This document shows, piece after piece, positions 51,494-60,064 of a DNA stretch of 64,000 nucleotides (its first letter is position 1; each line of letters opens with the position of its first letter). Position numbers and translations under genes: made by a program. The notes beneath the pieces were generated by a model. That model saw only the letters and a list, made by a program, of their open reading frames with translations. It was not told where the DNA came from and did no database searches. The stretch is from an uncultured Christensenellaceae bacterium (lineage in GTDB: Bacteria > Bacillota > Clostridia > Christensenellales > Borkfalkiaceae), in assembly GCA_910587365.1 (NCBI GenBank), contig CAJUKJ010000001.1, positions 164,642 to 228,641 on the forward strand, given 5' to 3'.

Positions 51494-51519
51494 ACAAAAG
51501 CTCCACTAAATAGCGGAGC
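51494..51519 (-). terminator. Terminator after ispH-rpsA
   Basis: GCTCCAC / GCGGAGC with one mismatch, followed by TTTTGTTTT on the minus strand. The downstream membrane-protein gene begins right after it. Confidence 0.6.
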
Positions 51520-51535
51520 CTTCAATCTTTTATTT

Positions 51536-53626
51536 TTATTTATTATTTTGTGCATTGGCAAGAAGGTCAGCAATCGAAGCACCGGAAATACTTCCTTCGC
51601 TCCAAGTAGAAAGCTCGTCTTCGGAATTTGCTCTCCTTGTAAAGCGTGCTTTACGGTTTTCTTCTCCGCCTTCATTATTCTTAGGAGCGCGGGGCGTCCT
51701 TTCGGGTTCGGGAAGAATTGCCTTAATGGAAAGATTCATCTTCTTTGCTTCTGTATCAAGCGCGATAATCTTTGCATCAACCTCATCGCCTACGTTTAAT
51801 ACGGATGCGGGAGTTTCAATTCTTTCATAACTGATCTGTGAAACGTGAACAAGACCGTCGATACCTTTTTCGACCTCTACAAAAGCACCGAAAGGAACTA
51901 TTCTTACAACCTTGCCGTGGATTACGTCGCCGACGTTGTACTTACCTTCCGCCAAATCCCAAGGCTGGGGTTGAAGCTGTTTATATCCGATAGATACCTT
52001 TTTATTTTCTTTATCAATTTTAAGTATTTTGAACTGATAAACTTTACCGACTTCAAGCACGTCCTTAACGGACTCGACTCCCGTCCAGGAAAGGTCGGAG
52101 ATGTGTGCAAGACAGTCGAAGCCGTTTACGGAAACAAAAGCACCAAAGCCGGTTACTCTTTCAACTTTGCCTTCGACGATATCGCCTATACCGATATTGC
52201 TGAATAATTCCTCTTCTCTTGCAAGCCTTGCTGCTTCTTTAGCTTCGTGTTCTTCCTGTAAAATAACACGCTGGGAAGCAATAATTTCTTTCCTGCCCGT
52301 TTTTCTTATTTCAAGGGCGCGAAGACGAAGCGTTTTGCCTTCGTATTTGGTTAAATCTTTAACGAATCCGGGACGTATTTCCTTAGCGGGAACAAAGACC
52401 GAATAAGTGCCAAGCTGCGACGTAAGACCGCCTTTGTTGGTACCTGTGCAGACAACTGAAAATTCTTTGCCTGCCTCTATTTCGGCACTGAGAGCTTCCT
52501 CTTCCTTCAACATTCTTATCATCTTCTGAGAGAGTTTAAGGTTAGGTTTAAGCTCCACGACAAGCAAATCGATAGTTTCGCCGATTTTTTCAACGTATTC
52601 ATCGACGTTATACTGTTCGCAGTCAAGCTCGTCCTTGCTCAAAGCAATTTCCTTCTTTGAAAACGGTAACAATATTTGCAGTCCTTCTTCTGTTGCCTGC
52701 GAAATCGTTGCCTGGACAACCTGCCCTTTCTTGAACTTCGATTCGTTGTCAATTTTAGCAACTACGTCAGCCATTGAGTTCGTTGCCTTAACTTCTGTGT
52801 TTTCTTCCATCTTTAAGAGAACCTCCCGGGTTTGCGCATTCGGGGTTGACGCCCCTGAAACAATACCTACACATTTAAAATTTTTTAATTTGGAATAATC
52901 CAGATCGTCTGCATTTGATAGACGGAATACGTTGCGACAAAACTTTGAAGCAATCTCAAACAGTTTATTTGTATTACTGCTGTTAAGCCCGCCTATAACG
53001 AGCATTGCTTCGCACTTTTTTGCAAGTTCTTCCGTTTCCAACTGCCGATCGATAGTAGTATAACAAATCGTCTTAAAAACAGCAACTGTTTTTTCACATA
53101 GTTTTCTAATATTTTTTATAATTTTTTCGAATTTGTCAAAAGAAAACGTAGTTTGGCTTACTACGCAAAGATTTTTTTGCGCAAGCTCAACCGGAATTGC
53201 GTCGGGATTATTTAAAACCGCCGCAGTTCCATCACACCAACCCAAAAGCCCGATTACCTCCGGATGGGTACGCTCCCCGATAATAACAATATAATTCCCT
53301 ATAGCACTTTGCTCTGCAACGATTTTCTGGGTACGCTTAACGAACCCGCAAGTACAGTCAATAACTTTTATATTGCGTTTTTCACATTCGCCGTAATAGC
53401 TTGCAGGTACTCCGTGAGAACGAAAAACAACCGAGCAGCCATCGGGAATTTCATCTAAGCTTTCAACGACTTTAAGTCCCTTTTCGCCTATCGCTTTAAC
53501 AACGTCTGCGTTGTGTATTATCTCACCGAGGATATAAGCATTATCCGTTTCAAGACTCAGCGCGGTATTAACGGCATATTCAACACCTTTACAAAAGCCG
53601 CTGTTTTTCGCAACAAAAACTTCCAT
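51536..53626 (-). CDS. ispH: IspH-ribosomal protein S1 fusion
   Basis: 696 aa. Residues 1-~285 are HMBPP reductase (IspH), the last MEP-pathway step, with iron-sulfur ligands in SGFCKG (Cys12), DCTCGF and the SGASTPNAQT segment. Residues ~300-630 carry four S1 RNA-binding domains, the last two classic (GFGAFVSVNG, PFGAFVEVEKGIDGLVHVSQ), then a low-complexity tail. This fusion is a known clostridial trait. It probably makes isoprenoid precursors and binds RNA or ribosomes. Four genes here (baiN-like, aroH-cmk, plsC, ispH-rpsA) run head to tail with tiny gaps. Confidence 0.95.
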   Translation of the reverse strand: MEVFVAKNSGFCKGVEYAVNTALSLETDNAYILGEIIHNADVVKAIGEKGLKVVESLDEIPDGCSVVFRSHGVPASYYGECEKRNIKVIDCTCGFVKRTQKIVAEQSAIGNYIVIIGERTHPEVIGLLGWCDGTAAVLNNPDAIPVELAQKNLCVVSQTTFSFDKFEKIIKNIRKLCEKTVAVFKTICYTTIDRQLETEELAKKCEAMLVIGGLNSSNTNKLFEIASKFCRNVFRLSNADDLDYSKLKNFKCVGIVSGASTPNAQTREVLLKMEENTEVKATNSMADVVAKIDNESKFKKGQVVQATISQATEEGLQILLPFSKKEIALSKDELDCEQYNVDEYVEKIGETIDLLVVELKPNLKLSQKMIRMLKEEEALSAEIEAGKEFSVVCTGTNKGGLTSQLGTYSVFVPAKEIRPGFVKDLTKYEGKTLRLRALEIRKTGRKEIIASQRVILQEEHEAKEAARLAREEELFSNIGIGDIVEGKVERVTGFGAFVSVNGFDCLAHISDLSWTGVESVKDVLEVGKVYQFKILKIDKENKKVSIGYKQLQPQPWDLAEGKYNVGDVIHGKVVRIVPFGAFVEVEKGIDGLVHVSQISYERIETPASVLNVGDEVDAKIIALDTEAKKMNLSIKAILPEPERTPRAPKNNEGGEENRKARFTRRANSEDELSTWSEGSISGASIADLLANAQNNK

Positions 53627-53629
53627 AAA

Positions 53630-54286
53630 TTACTTTTTTCTGCCTTTTTTCATCATTTCAGCCAATTCAGCGTGCATTTTAAGCATTTTATCAAGTAAAA
53701 TTTCATCGCATTTTTTAATATCTTCTTCCGTCAACCGCTTGTCATAGTAGTCAATAAATTCAATGGGCTCACCGTAGAAAACTTTCCTACGCCTGAAAGG
53801 CTTCAGTTTTTTAAACTGTACGATAGGAACTATGGGCGTTTTCGTCTTAACGGATATCGCCGCCGCGCCGCTTTTAAAAGGAAGAAAAATTTCTTTTGTT
53901 TTATTTCGCGTACCTTCGGGAAAAATTGCAACCGATTCTCCGCCTTTTAAATACTTCATTGCCTGCATAATGGCTTTGACATCTGTTCCGTCTCTGCTGA
54001 CGGGTATGCACTGACATTTAGTAACAAATTTTTTCATTAATCCTTTTTCAAATAACTGTTTTTTTGCAATAAAATGAACAGGCTTATTGGTTGCGACAGC
54101 CATTAAAAATACGTCGGCATAACTTAAATGATTGCCGACAAAAATATAAGGACGGTCGTCATACGTTTGGATATGCCCGCACTTTTTATACCAGTAAATT
54201 CTACGGAAAACATATTTCTCAAAACGATGTAACGACCTGAACCATTTTTCAAATTTATTCAGCTTTACCTTTTCTTTTTTAGCCAT
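53630..54286 (-). CDS. plsC: 1-acyl-sn-glycerol-3-phosphate acyltransferase
   Basis: 218-aa membrane-associated acyltransferase making phosphatidic acid. It has NHLSYADVF (the HX4D catalytic motif), FPEGTRNK and the following PIVPIVQF motif. The N- and C-termini are very basic (KKEKVKLNK; MMKKGRKK). plsC between cmk and ispH-rpsA is common in clostridia. Confidence 0.93.
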   Translation of the reverse strand: MAKKEKVKLNKFEKWFRSLHRFEKYVFRRIYWYKKCGHIQTYDDRPYIFVGNHLSYADVFLMAVATNKPVHFIAKKQLFEKGLMKKFVTKCQCIPVSRDGTDVKAIMQAMKYLKGGESVAIFPEGTRNKTKEIFLPFKSGAAAISVKTKTPIVPIVQFKKLKPFRRRKVFYGEPIEFIDYYDKRLTEEDIKKCDEILLDKMLKMHAELAEMMKKGRKK

Positions 54287-55294
54287 TTATATTTTGCCTT
54301 GTATTTTCATCATAATATAATTAACGACGTCATCTATCGACATATCGCCCGTGTCAACCTCAATTGCATCAGCCGCCTTTATAAGCGGAGCAATTTTACG
54401 CGTTTTGTCCTGCTCATCACGCAATATAATCTCTTTAAGAACCTCGTCAAAGTTTTGGACGTATCCCTTGTCCTTGTTTTCGTTTGCCCGCCTTAACGCC
54501 CTTACCTCAGGCGATGCCGTGAGAAAAAATTTATATTCGGCAGACGGAAGCACGTTTGTACCGATATCCCGCCCGTCAAGCACGCAAGAATTTTCACAAG
54601 CAATCTTTCGCTGTAAATCAACCATCTTTTTTCTGACACATTCGTGGGCAGACACCGTTGACGCCAACATAGAAATTTCAGGCGTGCGGATATTATCGGA
54701 AACATCAACATTATTCAATAAAGTCTTTTGTTTCCCCTCTTCGTATTTTACCGAAATTTCAGTTCCGCTTAACAATTTATCAACCAATTCCCCGTTGGCG
54801 CAATCAATGCCGCCGAGAACGCAAGCCAAAGCGCAGGCGCGGTACATTGCGCCCGTATCAAGGTACAAAATGCCAAACTTTTTGGCAAGTATTTTTGAAA
54901 TTGAACTTTTTCCACTGCCAGCAGGTCCGTCAATCGCTATATTCAGTTTTTTTGTAATATCCCTTCTGAGATTTACCGCCCCATTGAGATAAACGTGTTT
55001 TGGCGTATCATCGGTTTCGGTAAGCAACATAACCCTTATACAGTTATTAAGTGCGCCGTCAATTTCGGGTTCAAGCGACGAATATAAAGCGCAAGAAATA
55101 AAACCTGCCTCTCTCGCCGCCTTGGCGGGATAATACGAGTGTAAATCAGAAGTATTAGAAAACATTATACAAATGATCTGCTCATCAACAAGACTATTCC
55201 TCTGCTTGATTTCAAGCAAAAGCTCTTTTACACATTTTTTAATTTCTTCAGCCGAATCCTGCGCAACCGTCGTTGCACCTCTTATAGCTTTCAT
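54287..55294 (-). CDS. cmk: Chorismate mutase (AroH) - CMP kinase fusion
   Basis: 335 aa with two complete enzymes. Residues 1-~117 are AroH-type chorismate mutase: IRGATTV near the start, Glu in LEPEID, Arg in NCIRVM and Tyr in KHVYL all match the Bacillus AroH active site. Residues ~117-335 are cytidylate kinase with P-loop AIDGPAGSGKSS, LDTGAMYR and DGRDIGTNV. It therefore joins prephenate synthesis and CMP/dCMP phosphorylation in one chain. The frame is continuous without a gap. In relatives the two genes are neighbours, which explains the fusion. Confidence 0.93.
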   Translation of the reverse strand: MKAIRGATTVAQDSAEEIKKCVKELLLEIKQRNSLVDEQIICIMFSNTSDLHSYYPAKAAREAGFISCALYSSLEPEIDGALNNCIRVMLLTETDDTPKHVYLNGAVNLRRDITKKLNIAIDGPAGSGKSSISKILAKKFGILYLDTGAMYRACALACVLGGIDCANGELVDKLLSGTEISVKYEEGKQKTLLNNVDVSDNIRTPEISMLASTVSAHECVRKKMVDLQRKIACENSCVLDGRDIGTNVLPSAEYKFFLTASPEVRALRRANENKDKGYVQNFDEVLKEIILRDEQDKTRKIAPLIKAADAIEVDTGDMSIDDVVNYIMMKIQGKI

Positions 55295-55298
55295 AAAT

Positions 55299-56522
55299 TT
55301 AATCCTTTATACTTTTCCCCGCAGCATAGCCTGTTGAAAATGCTATCTGCAAATTAAATCCACCGGTAAATGCGTCCAGGTCAAGAACTTCTCCGCAGAA
55401 AAACAAGCCTTTAATAAGCTTACTTTCCATCGTTTTGGGGTTTATTTCCTTTACGTCAACCCCGCCCGAGGTAATAATCGCCTCTTCAAAGCCACGCAAA
55501 GACGAAACAAACATATCATAATTTTTGATAATTGTCAATAAACTCTGCCTTTCGTTCTTAGTCACTGAATTGACTTTTTTATCTTGAGCGATACCGCTTC
55601 GCCTCAAAACTTCGGTAATGAGCGCAGACGGAAGCAACAGTTTCAAACAGGTAGAAATACTTTTGTTTTTGTTTTCTTCAAAATCCCTTAAAATACGCTT
55701 ATCCAGTTGCTCGCAAGAAAGTGCGGGTTTTAAATCAAGCGACAGTTTAACGCCGTTTAAATCAAACCTGTTTATTAAGCTTGATGCCGACAAAATTATA
55801 GGCCCCGATACCCCGAAATGCGTAAACAACATTTCCCCAAAAAATTCTTTAATGTCTTTACCGTTATTATAAACGGTCAAACTAACGTTCTTTAAAGCAA
55901 GCCCCTGCAATTCCTTATAGTAACTTCCCTTAATATTAAGCCCGCACAACCCTTGCCTTAACGCTACGATACTATGCCCCATAGCCTTTGCAAAAGTGTA
56001 TCCGTCGCCTGTAGAACCCGTAGACGGATAGCTCAGTCCACCCGTACAAACGACAGCTTTATCGAAAGAATAAACACCTTTCGAAGTTATTATGCCTGAC
56101 ACAGTACTATTCAAAACGTCTATTTTATTAACTTTTTCATTAAATTTGAAAATTACACCTACATTTTTACAATAATTTTCAAGACATTTAGTAACATCGC
56201 TTGCCTTATCTGAAACGGGAAAAACTCTCGCTCCGCGTTCAATTTTAAGCGGCAAGCCCCCATCTTCAAAAAAGCGGATAGTCGCATCTGGCGAAAAGTT
56301 ATATATTGCGCCCGTCAAAAATTTTGAATTATTAACTACATTGGCAAGAAATTCTTCGGGAGTACATAGGTGCGTTACGTTGCATCTGCCCTTTCCCGTT
56401 ATATAAATTTTTTTGCCGCTTTTTTCATTTTTTTCAAAAACGGTAACATTGTTACCGTTACAAGCTGCGGCGTAAGCGGCAACAAGCCCAGCGGCTCCAC
56501 TGCCTATTATTGCTACATTCAT
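55299..56522 (-). CDS. BaiN/HI0933-family FAD flavoprotein
   Basis: 407-aa NAD(P)/FAD-dependent oxidoreductase of the HI0933 (YhiN/BaiN) family. FAD-binding GSGAAGLVAAYAAA at the N-terminus, GRCNVTH and GGLSYPSTGSTGDGY inside, and CGEVLDLDAFTGGFNLQIA at the C-terminus. Some members reduce bile-acid intermediates in gut clostridia, but the family is broad and the substrate here is unknown. It is first in the run with aroH-cmk (4-nt gap). Confidence 0.92.
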   Translation of the reverse strand: MNVAIIGSGAAGLVAAYAAACNGNNVTVFEKNEKSGKKIYITGKGRCNVTHLCTPEEFLANVVNNSKFLTGAIYNFSPDATIRFFEDGGLPLKIERGARVFPVSDKASDVTKCLENYCKNVGVIFKFNEKVNKIDVLNSTVSGIITSKGVYSFDKAVVCTGGLSYPSTGSTGDGYTFAKAMGHSIVALRQGLCGLNIKGSYYKELQGLALKNVSLTVYNNGKDIKEFFGEMLFTHFGVSGPIILSASSLINRFDLNGVKLSLDLKPALSCEQLDKRILRDFEENKNKSISTCLKLLLPSALITEVLRRSGIAQDKKVNSVTKNERQSLLTIIKNYDMFVSSLRGFEEAIITSGGVDVKEINPKTMESKLIKGLFFCGEVLDLDAFTGGFNLQIAFSTGYAAGKSIKD

Positions 56523-56535
56523 AAATAAAAACCTT

Positions 56536-56563
56536 ACGGCGTGAACAACTCAGTCCACGCCGT
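56536..56563 (-). terminator. Terminator of the carboxyltransferase operon
   Basis: ACGGCGTG / CACGCCGT stem, then TAAGGTTTTTATTT on the minus strand. Confidence 0.8.
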
Positions 56564-56579
56564 TTCAACCTGTCAAAAT

Positions 56580-58007
56580 TTAAACAGGATAAACTTTATC
56601 AGGATTGGAAGCCATATCCTTATCTACACCTATTTTTTGTGCTTTGCGCCATTTGAAATAGTTCGTTGAAACTTCGGGGAAAAGTGCGTAAGACAAAACG
56701 TCTTCCTGTTTTTCATAGAAACCGTCGGCTTTGACTTTTTCAGTAAGCGTACCCATCTCATCCGCAATTAGGTCTGCGGGACGGCACGTTATTACCTCTT
56801 CGCCGTGTGCAGTACACATCTTAGTAACTTCAGGATTAATTTCGCCCGAAACTGCGCCGTATTTACCGAGAATTAAATCTTTATACTGCGCTGTAATAGT
56901 TTTATATCTACCCAAAAGCACGTTCCAGACAGCCTGTGTCCCCACTATCTGGCTTGAAGGAGTAACGAGCGGAGGATATCCGCAGTCCTTTCTTACCTTC
57001 GGAACTTCCGCAAGACATTCCAAAAGCTTTTCTTCCTGTCCCGCCTGTTTGAGTTGGTTCATAAGATTTGAAAGCATTCCCCCGGGAACCTGATATAAGA
57101 GAGTGTTTATATCTACCCTTCTTACTTTCGGGTTGAGGAAACCGTCTTTTTCAAGTCTGTCAGCCACTTTATTAAAGTGATTTACTAAGGGTAAAAGCTT
57201 CTGTATATCGATACCCGTATCATATTGGGTGCCTTTCAAGGTAGCTACAAGAGGCTCGGTTGCAGGATTTGATGTTCCGTTGCCGAGGGGCGACAAGGCG
57301 CAATCAACTATATCGACCCCCGCCTGTATTGCCATAAGATTAATCATATCGCCAGTACCCGACGTATTGTGTGTATGCAAATGCACTTTTGTTTCGGGCT
57401 TTAAAGCTTTTTTAAGTTTGCTTACAACATCGTATGCAGTAAAAGGCAATAAAAGGTTTGCCATATCCTTTATACAAATATTGTCCGCACCCATACCTTC
57501 AAGTTGCTTTGCAAGATTCACAAAATATTCGGTAGTATGTACCGGGCTTGTAGTATAAGAAATCGCCGTCTCGCAAACGCATTTGCCGCCCGCACCGTAC
57601 TTCTTTATTGCCTTTATCGAAGTTTCAAGATTTCTCGGATCGTTCAACGCATCGAAAACCCTGATTACCCCTACGCCGTTTTCAATCGATTTATCAATAA
57701 AGCTTTCTACTACATCGTCTGCATAGTGTCTGTAACCCAAAAGGTTCTGACCGCGCAGCAACATTTGTATAGGAGTCTTTTTAAGATATTTTTTCAGGTT
57801 TCTGAGTCTGTCCCAAGGGTCCTCATTTAAAAATCTTAAACACGAGTCGAAAGTCGCCCCTCCCCAAGCTTCAAGCGAATAGTAACCTATTTCGTCCAGA
57901 AGAGGTAAAACTTCTTCCATTTCGTCAAATCTCATACGTGTGGCAGCGTGCGATTGATGCGCGTCACGAAGTATTGTATCGGTTATCAAAAGTTTTTTAC
58001 CTTCCAT
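56580..58007 (-). CDS. oadA: Oxaloacetate decarboxylase alpha / 5S-type carboxyltransferase subunit
   Basis: 475-aa pyruvate-carboxylase-type carboxyltransferase. It begins with TDTILRDAHQSHAATRMR (metal and substrate site) and keeps the KDMANLL lysine and HLHTHNTSG histidines. It stops before a biotinyl domain, so it resembles the 5S subunit of transcarboxylase or an OadA split from its biotin carrier. The separate carrier is at 59288. It transfers carboxyl between oxaloacetate/pyruvate and biotin. It is last in the operon with a beta-subunit Na+ pump. Confidence 0.93.
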   Translation of the reverse strand: MEGKKLLITDTILRDAHQSHAATRMRFDEMEEVLPLLDEIGYYSLEAWGGATFDSCLRFLNEDPWDRLRNLKKYLKKTPIQMLLRGQNLLGYRHYADDVVESFIDKSIENGVGVIRVFDALNDPRNLETSIKAIKKYGAGGKCVCETAISYTTSPVHTTEYFVNLAKQLEGMGADNICIKDMANLLLPFTAYDVVSKLKKALKPETKVHLHTHNTSGTGDMINLMAIQAGVDIVDCALSPLGNGTSNPATEPLVATLKGTQYDTGIDIQKLLPLVNHFNKVADRLEKDGFLNPKVRRVDINTLLYQVPGGMLSNLMNQLKQAGQEEKLLECLAEVPKVRKDCGYPPLVTPSSQIVGTQAVWNVLLGRYKTITAQYKDLILGKYGAVSGEINPEVTKMCTAHGEEVITCRPADLIADEMGTLTEKVKADGFYEKQEDVLSYALFPEVSTNYFKWRKAQKIGVDKDMASNPDKVYPV

Positions 58008-58016
58008 AAAATCTCC

Positions 58017-59276
58017 TTATGCCATTACGCCAAACAATGAAACAACAGCTTCTACGGGTGCAGTACCGTCAACGTAACCGCCAAAGCAAGCAATCAGAAT
58101 ACCCGCAGCTATTGCCGAACCGATAACCCCCGCAACGTTGGGCCCCATAGCGTGCATTAATAAATGGTTTTGCGGGTCGTATTCCCGCCCAACGTCCTCT
58201 GAAATTCGCGCCGCCATAGGCACGGCAGACACGCCGGCAGAACCGATAAGCGGATTAATCTGTCCTTTTGTTACTTTGCACATAATTTTTGCAACAAGCA
58301 AACCGCCTATTGTTCCTATAATAAATGCAAACAGTCCGACGCCGATTATCGCAAGAGTGTCAACACTTAAAAATATTTCGCCCTTAGCTTTACTGCCGAC
58401 TGCAATTCCAAGGAATATAGTTATTGTGTTCATAAGACCGTTCTGCGCCTGCGTAGAAAGTCTGTCTACCACACCCGATTCCTTAAACAGATTGCCGAGC
58501 ATAAGCATACCCAATAGCGCGATTGACTGCGGCAAAATTATTCCTACAACCAAAGTGACAATTAGCGGGAAAAGAATTTTTTCAAGCTTGGAAACCTGAC
58601 GAAGAGGCTTCATTCTTATTGCACGTTCTTTTTTCGTTGTCAACCAGCGCATTAACGGCTTTTGTATTATGGGAATAAGTGCCATATACGAATAAGCGGC
58701 AATTGCAATTGTCGGTACGTACTTTTCGGCAAGAATAGACGTCGTCATAATTGCCGTAGGTCCGTCTGCACCGCCTATGATTGCAATAGCAGCCGCCACT
58801 GCAACTGAAAATCCGCACGCAATAGCAAGTATAAACGCAACAAATACTCCAAGCTGCGCACCTGCACCTATAAGCATACTTTTAGGGTTTGCAATAAGCG
58901 GTCCGAAATCGGTCATTGCTCCTATACCTAAGAATATAAGCGGAGGATAAATTACTTTATCAACGCCGAAATACAAATACCACAATAGTCCTCTGTCGGT
59001 AACGTCGTCATACTTTGTAGATATAATATTTCCGGAAGCGTCAGTAGGATACTTGCCCCACAAAACGCCCTCTGCGCCCGGAATATTAATTAAAAACATT
59101 CCGAAAGCAATCGGCAGAAGCAACATCGGCTCAAATTTTTTAACTATGGCGAGATACATAAGTATGAAAGAAATCAAGAGCATTACATAGTTCTGCCAGT
59201 TTCCCTGGACAAAGCCCATTGACTCGTACAAATTACCGAATATTTCGCCAAAGTTTACAAGTAAACTTTGATGCAT
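58017..59276 (-). CDS. oadB: Na+-translocating decarboxylase beta subunit
   Basis: 419-aa polytopic membrane protein that couples decarboxylation of carboxybiotin to Na+ export (OadB/MmdB/GcdB). Family motifs include LIFLGIGAMTDFGPLIANPK, GGADGPTAI and GSAGVSAVPMAAR. An insertion after residue ~65 (region EGVLWGKYPTDASG) is longer than in short OadB proteins. The pump partner is whichever carboxyltransferase loads the biotin carrier. Confidence 0.95.
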   Translation of the reverse strand: MHQSLLVNFGEIFGNLYESMGFVQGNWQNYVMLLISFILMYLAIVKKFEPMLLLPIAFGMFLINIPGAEGVLWGKYPTDASGNIISTKYDDVTDRGLLWYLYFGVDKVIYPPLIFLGIGAMTDFGPLIANPKSMLIGAGAQLGVFVAFILAIACGFSVAVAAAIAIIGGADGPTAIMTTSILAEKYVPTIAIAAYSYMALIPIIQKPLMRWLTTKKERAIRMKPLRQVSKLEKILFPLIVTLVVGIILPQSIALLGMLMLGNLFKESGVVDRLSTQAQNGLMNTITIFLGIAVGSKAKGEIFLSVDTLAIIGVGLFAFIIGTIGGLLVAKIMCKVTKGQINPLIGSAGVSAVPMAARISEDVGREYDPQNHLLMHAMGPNVAGVIGSAIAAGILIACFGGYVDGTAPVEAVVSLFGVMA

Positions 59277-59287
59277 AGTTCCTCCGA

Positions 59288-59647
59288 TTAGCCGATTACC
59301 GCAAGTACAGCGTTAGTTTCGACGTTAGCACCCTTTGCAACTCCGAACGTAACCTTACCGTCACAAGGCGCGGTTATTTCGTTATCCATTTTCATTGCTT
59401 CAAGTACCATAATAGGCTGGTCTTTCTTAACAGCACTACCATCGGCAACCAAAAGATTTTTAATAAGTCCGGGGAAAGGAGATAATACCTTTTCCCCGTC
59501 AGCCGAAATTTTGGAAGCTACAGGCTTATTTACTGCGGGTGCCGAAACCGGTATGGGCATACGCCTTTCCGTATTTCCGCTTGCTCCCACTTCTTCGACT
59601 CCTACCGAATAGCTTTTCCCGTCTATAGTTACAATAAAATTACGCAT
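59288..59647 (-). CDS. Biotin carboxyl carrier protein
   Basis: 119 aa. A short N-terminal assembly segment and a linker (VSAPAVNKPVASK) lead to a biotinyl domain with LEAMKMDNEI (biotinylated Lys ~86). It carries CO2 between the two carboxyltransferase-type subunits and the beta pump. MmdC/GcdC type. Confidence 0.95.
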   Translation of the reverse strand: MRNFIVTIDGKSYSVGVEEVGASGNTERRMPIPVSAPAVNKPVASKISADGEKVLSPFPGLIKNLLVADGSAVKKDQPIMVLEAMKMDNEITAPCDGKVTFGVAKGANVETNAVLAVIG

Positions 59648-59658
59648 TTTATTACTCC

Positions 59659-60057
59659 TTAAATTCTCTTTATTCTCTTTACCCTAAATTCGCATTCAGG
59701 TTTTTCGTTACTGTAATATGCCATAACCGCCGCAATAATAGCCGCTTTTAATTCAGCGTCAATATCATCAGTTTCAGAAAATTCCTTATCCTCGCATTGG
59801 ATAGGTTTCTTTTTCTTAAATTTGCCTGCAATTTTCGAGAAAAACTGCTTTATTTTCTGTCCCCATTTACCTAAAAAAGCAAGATTATTAGTCTTTTTGA
59901 AAATAAATCCTAAAAGATATATAATACAGATAATTAAAATTATCCCACAAAAAACTACGAGAAAGCCAATAAGAGCATAAACCAACGCTTCTCCGAAGTT
60001 ATCGAAATAATAATTACCGTCAGGCTTAGGAACTATATCAAGTAAAAAGTTCAACAT
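59659..60057 (-). CDS. OadG-like small membrane subunit
   Basis: 132 aa with one strong membrane segment (YALIGFLVVFCGIILIICIIYLLGF, split by sequence here) and a basic then acidic cytoplasmic tail (residues ~60-132) ending in EFRVKRIKRI, the hallmark C-terminal end of OadG/MmdD gamma-delta subunits. It anchors and assembles the decarboxylase. Confidence 0.85.
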   Translation of the reverse strand: MLNFLLDIVPKPDGNYYFDNFGEALVYALIGFLVVFCGIILIICIIYLLGFIFKKTNNLAFLGKWGQKIKQFFSKIAGKFKKKKPIQCEDKEFSETDDIDAELKAAIIAAVMAYYSNEKPECEFRVKRIKRI

Positions 60058-60064
60058 TCCCTCC

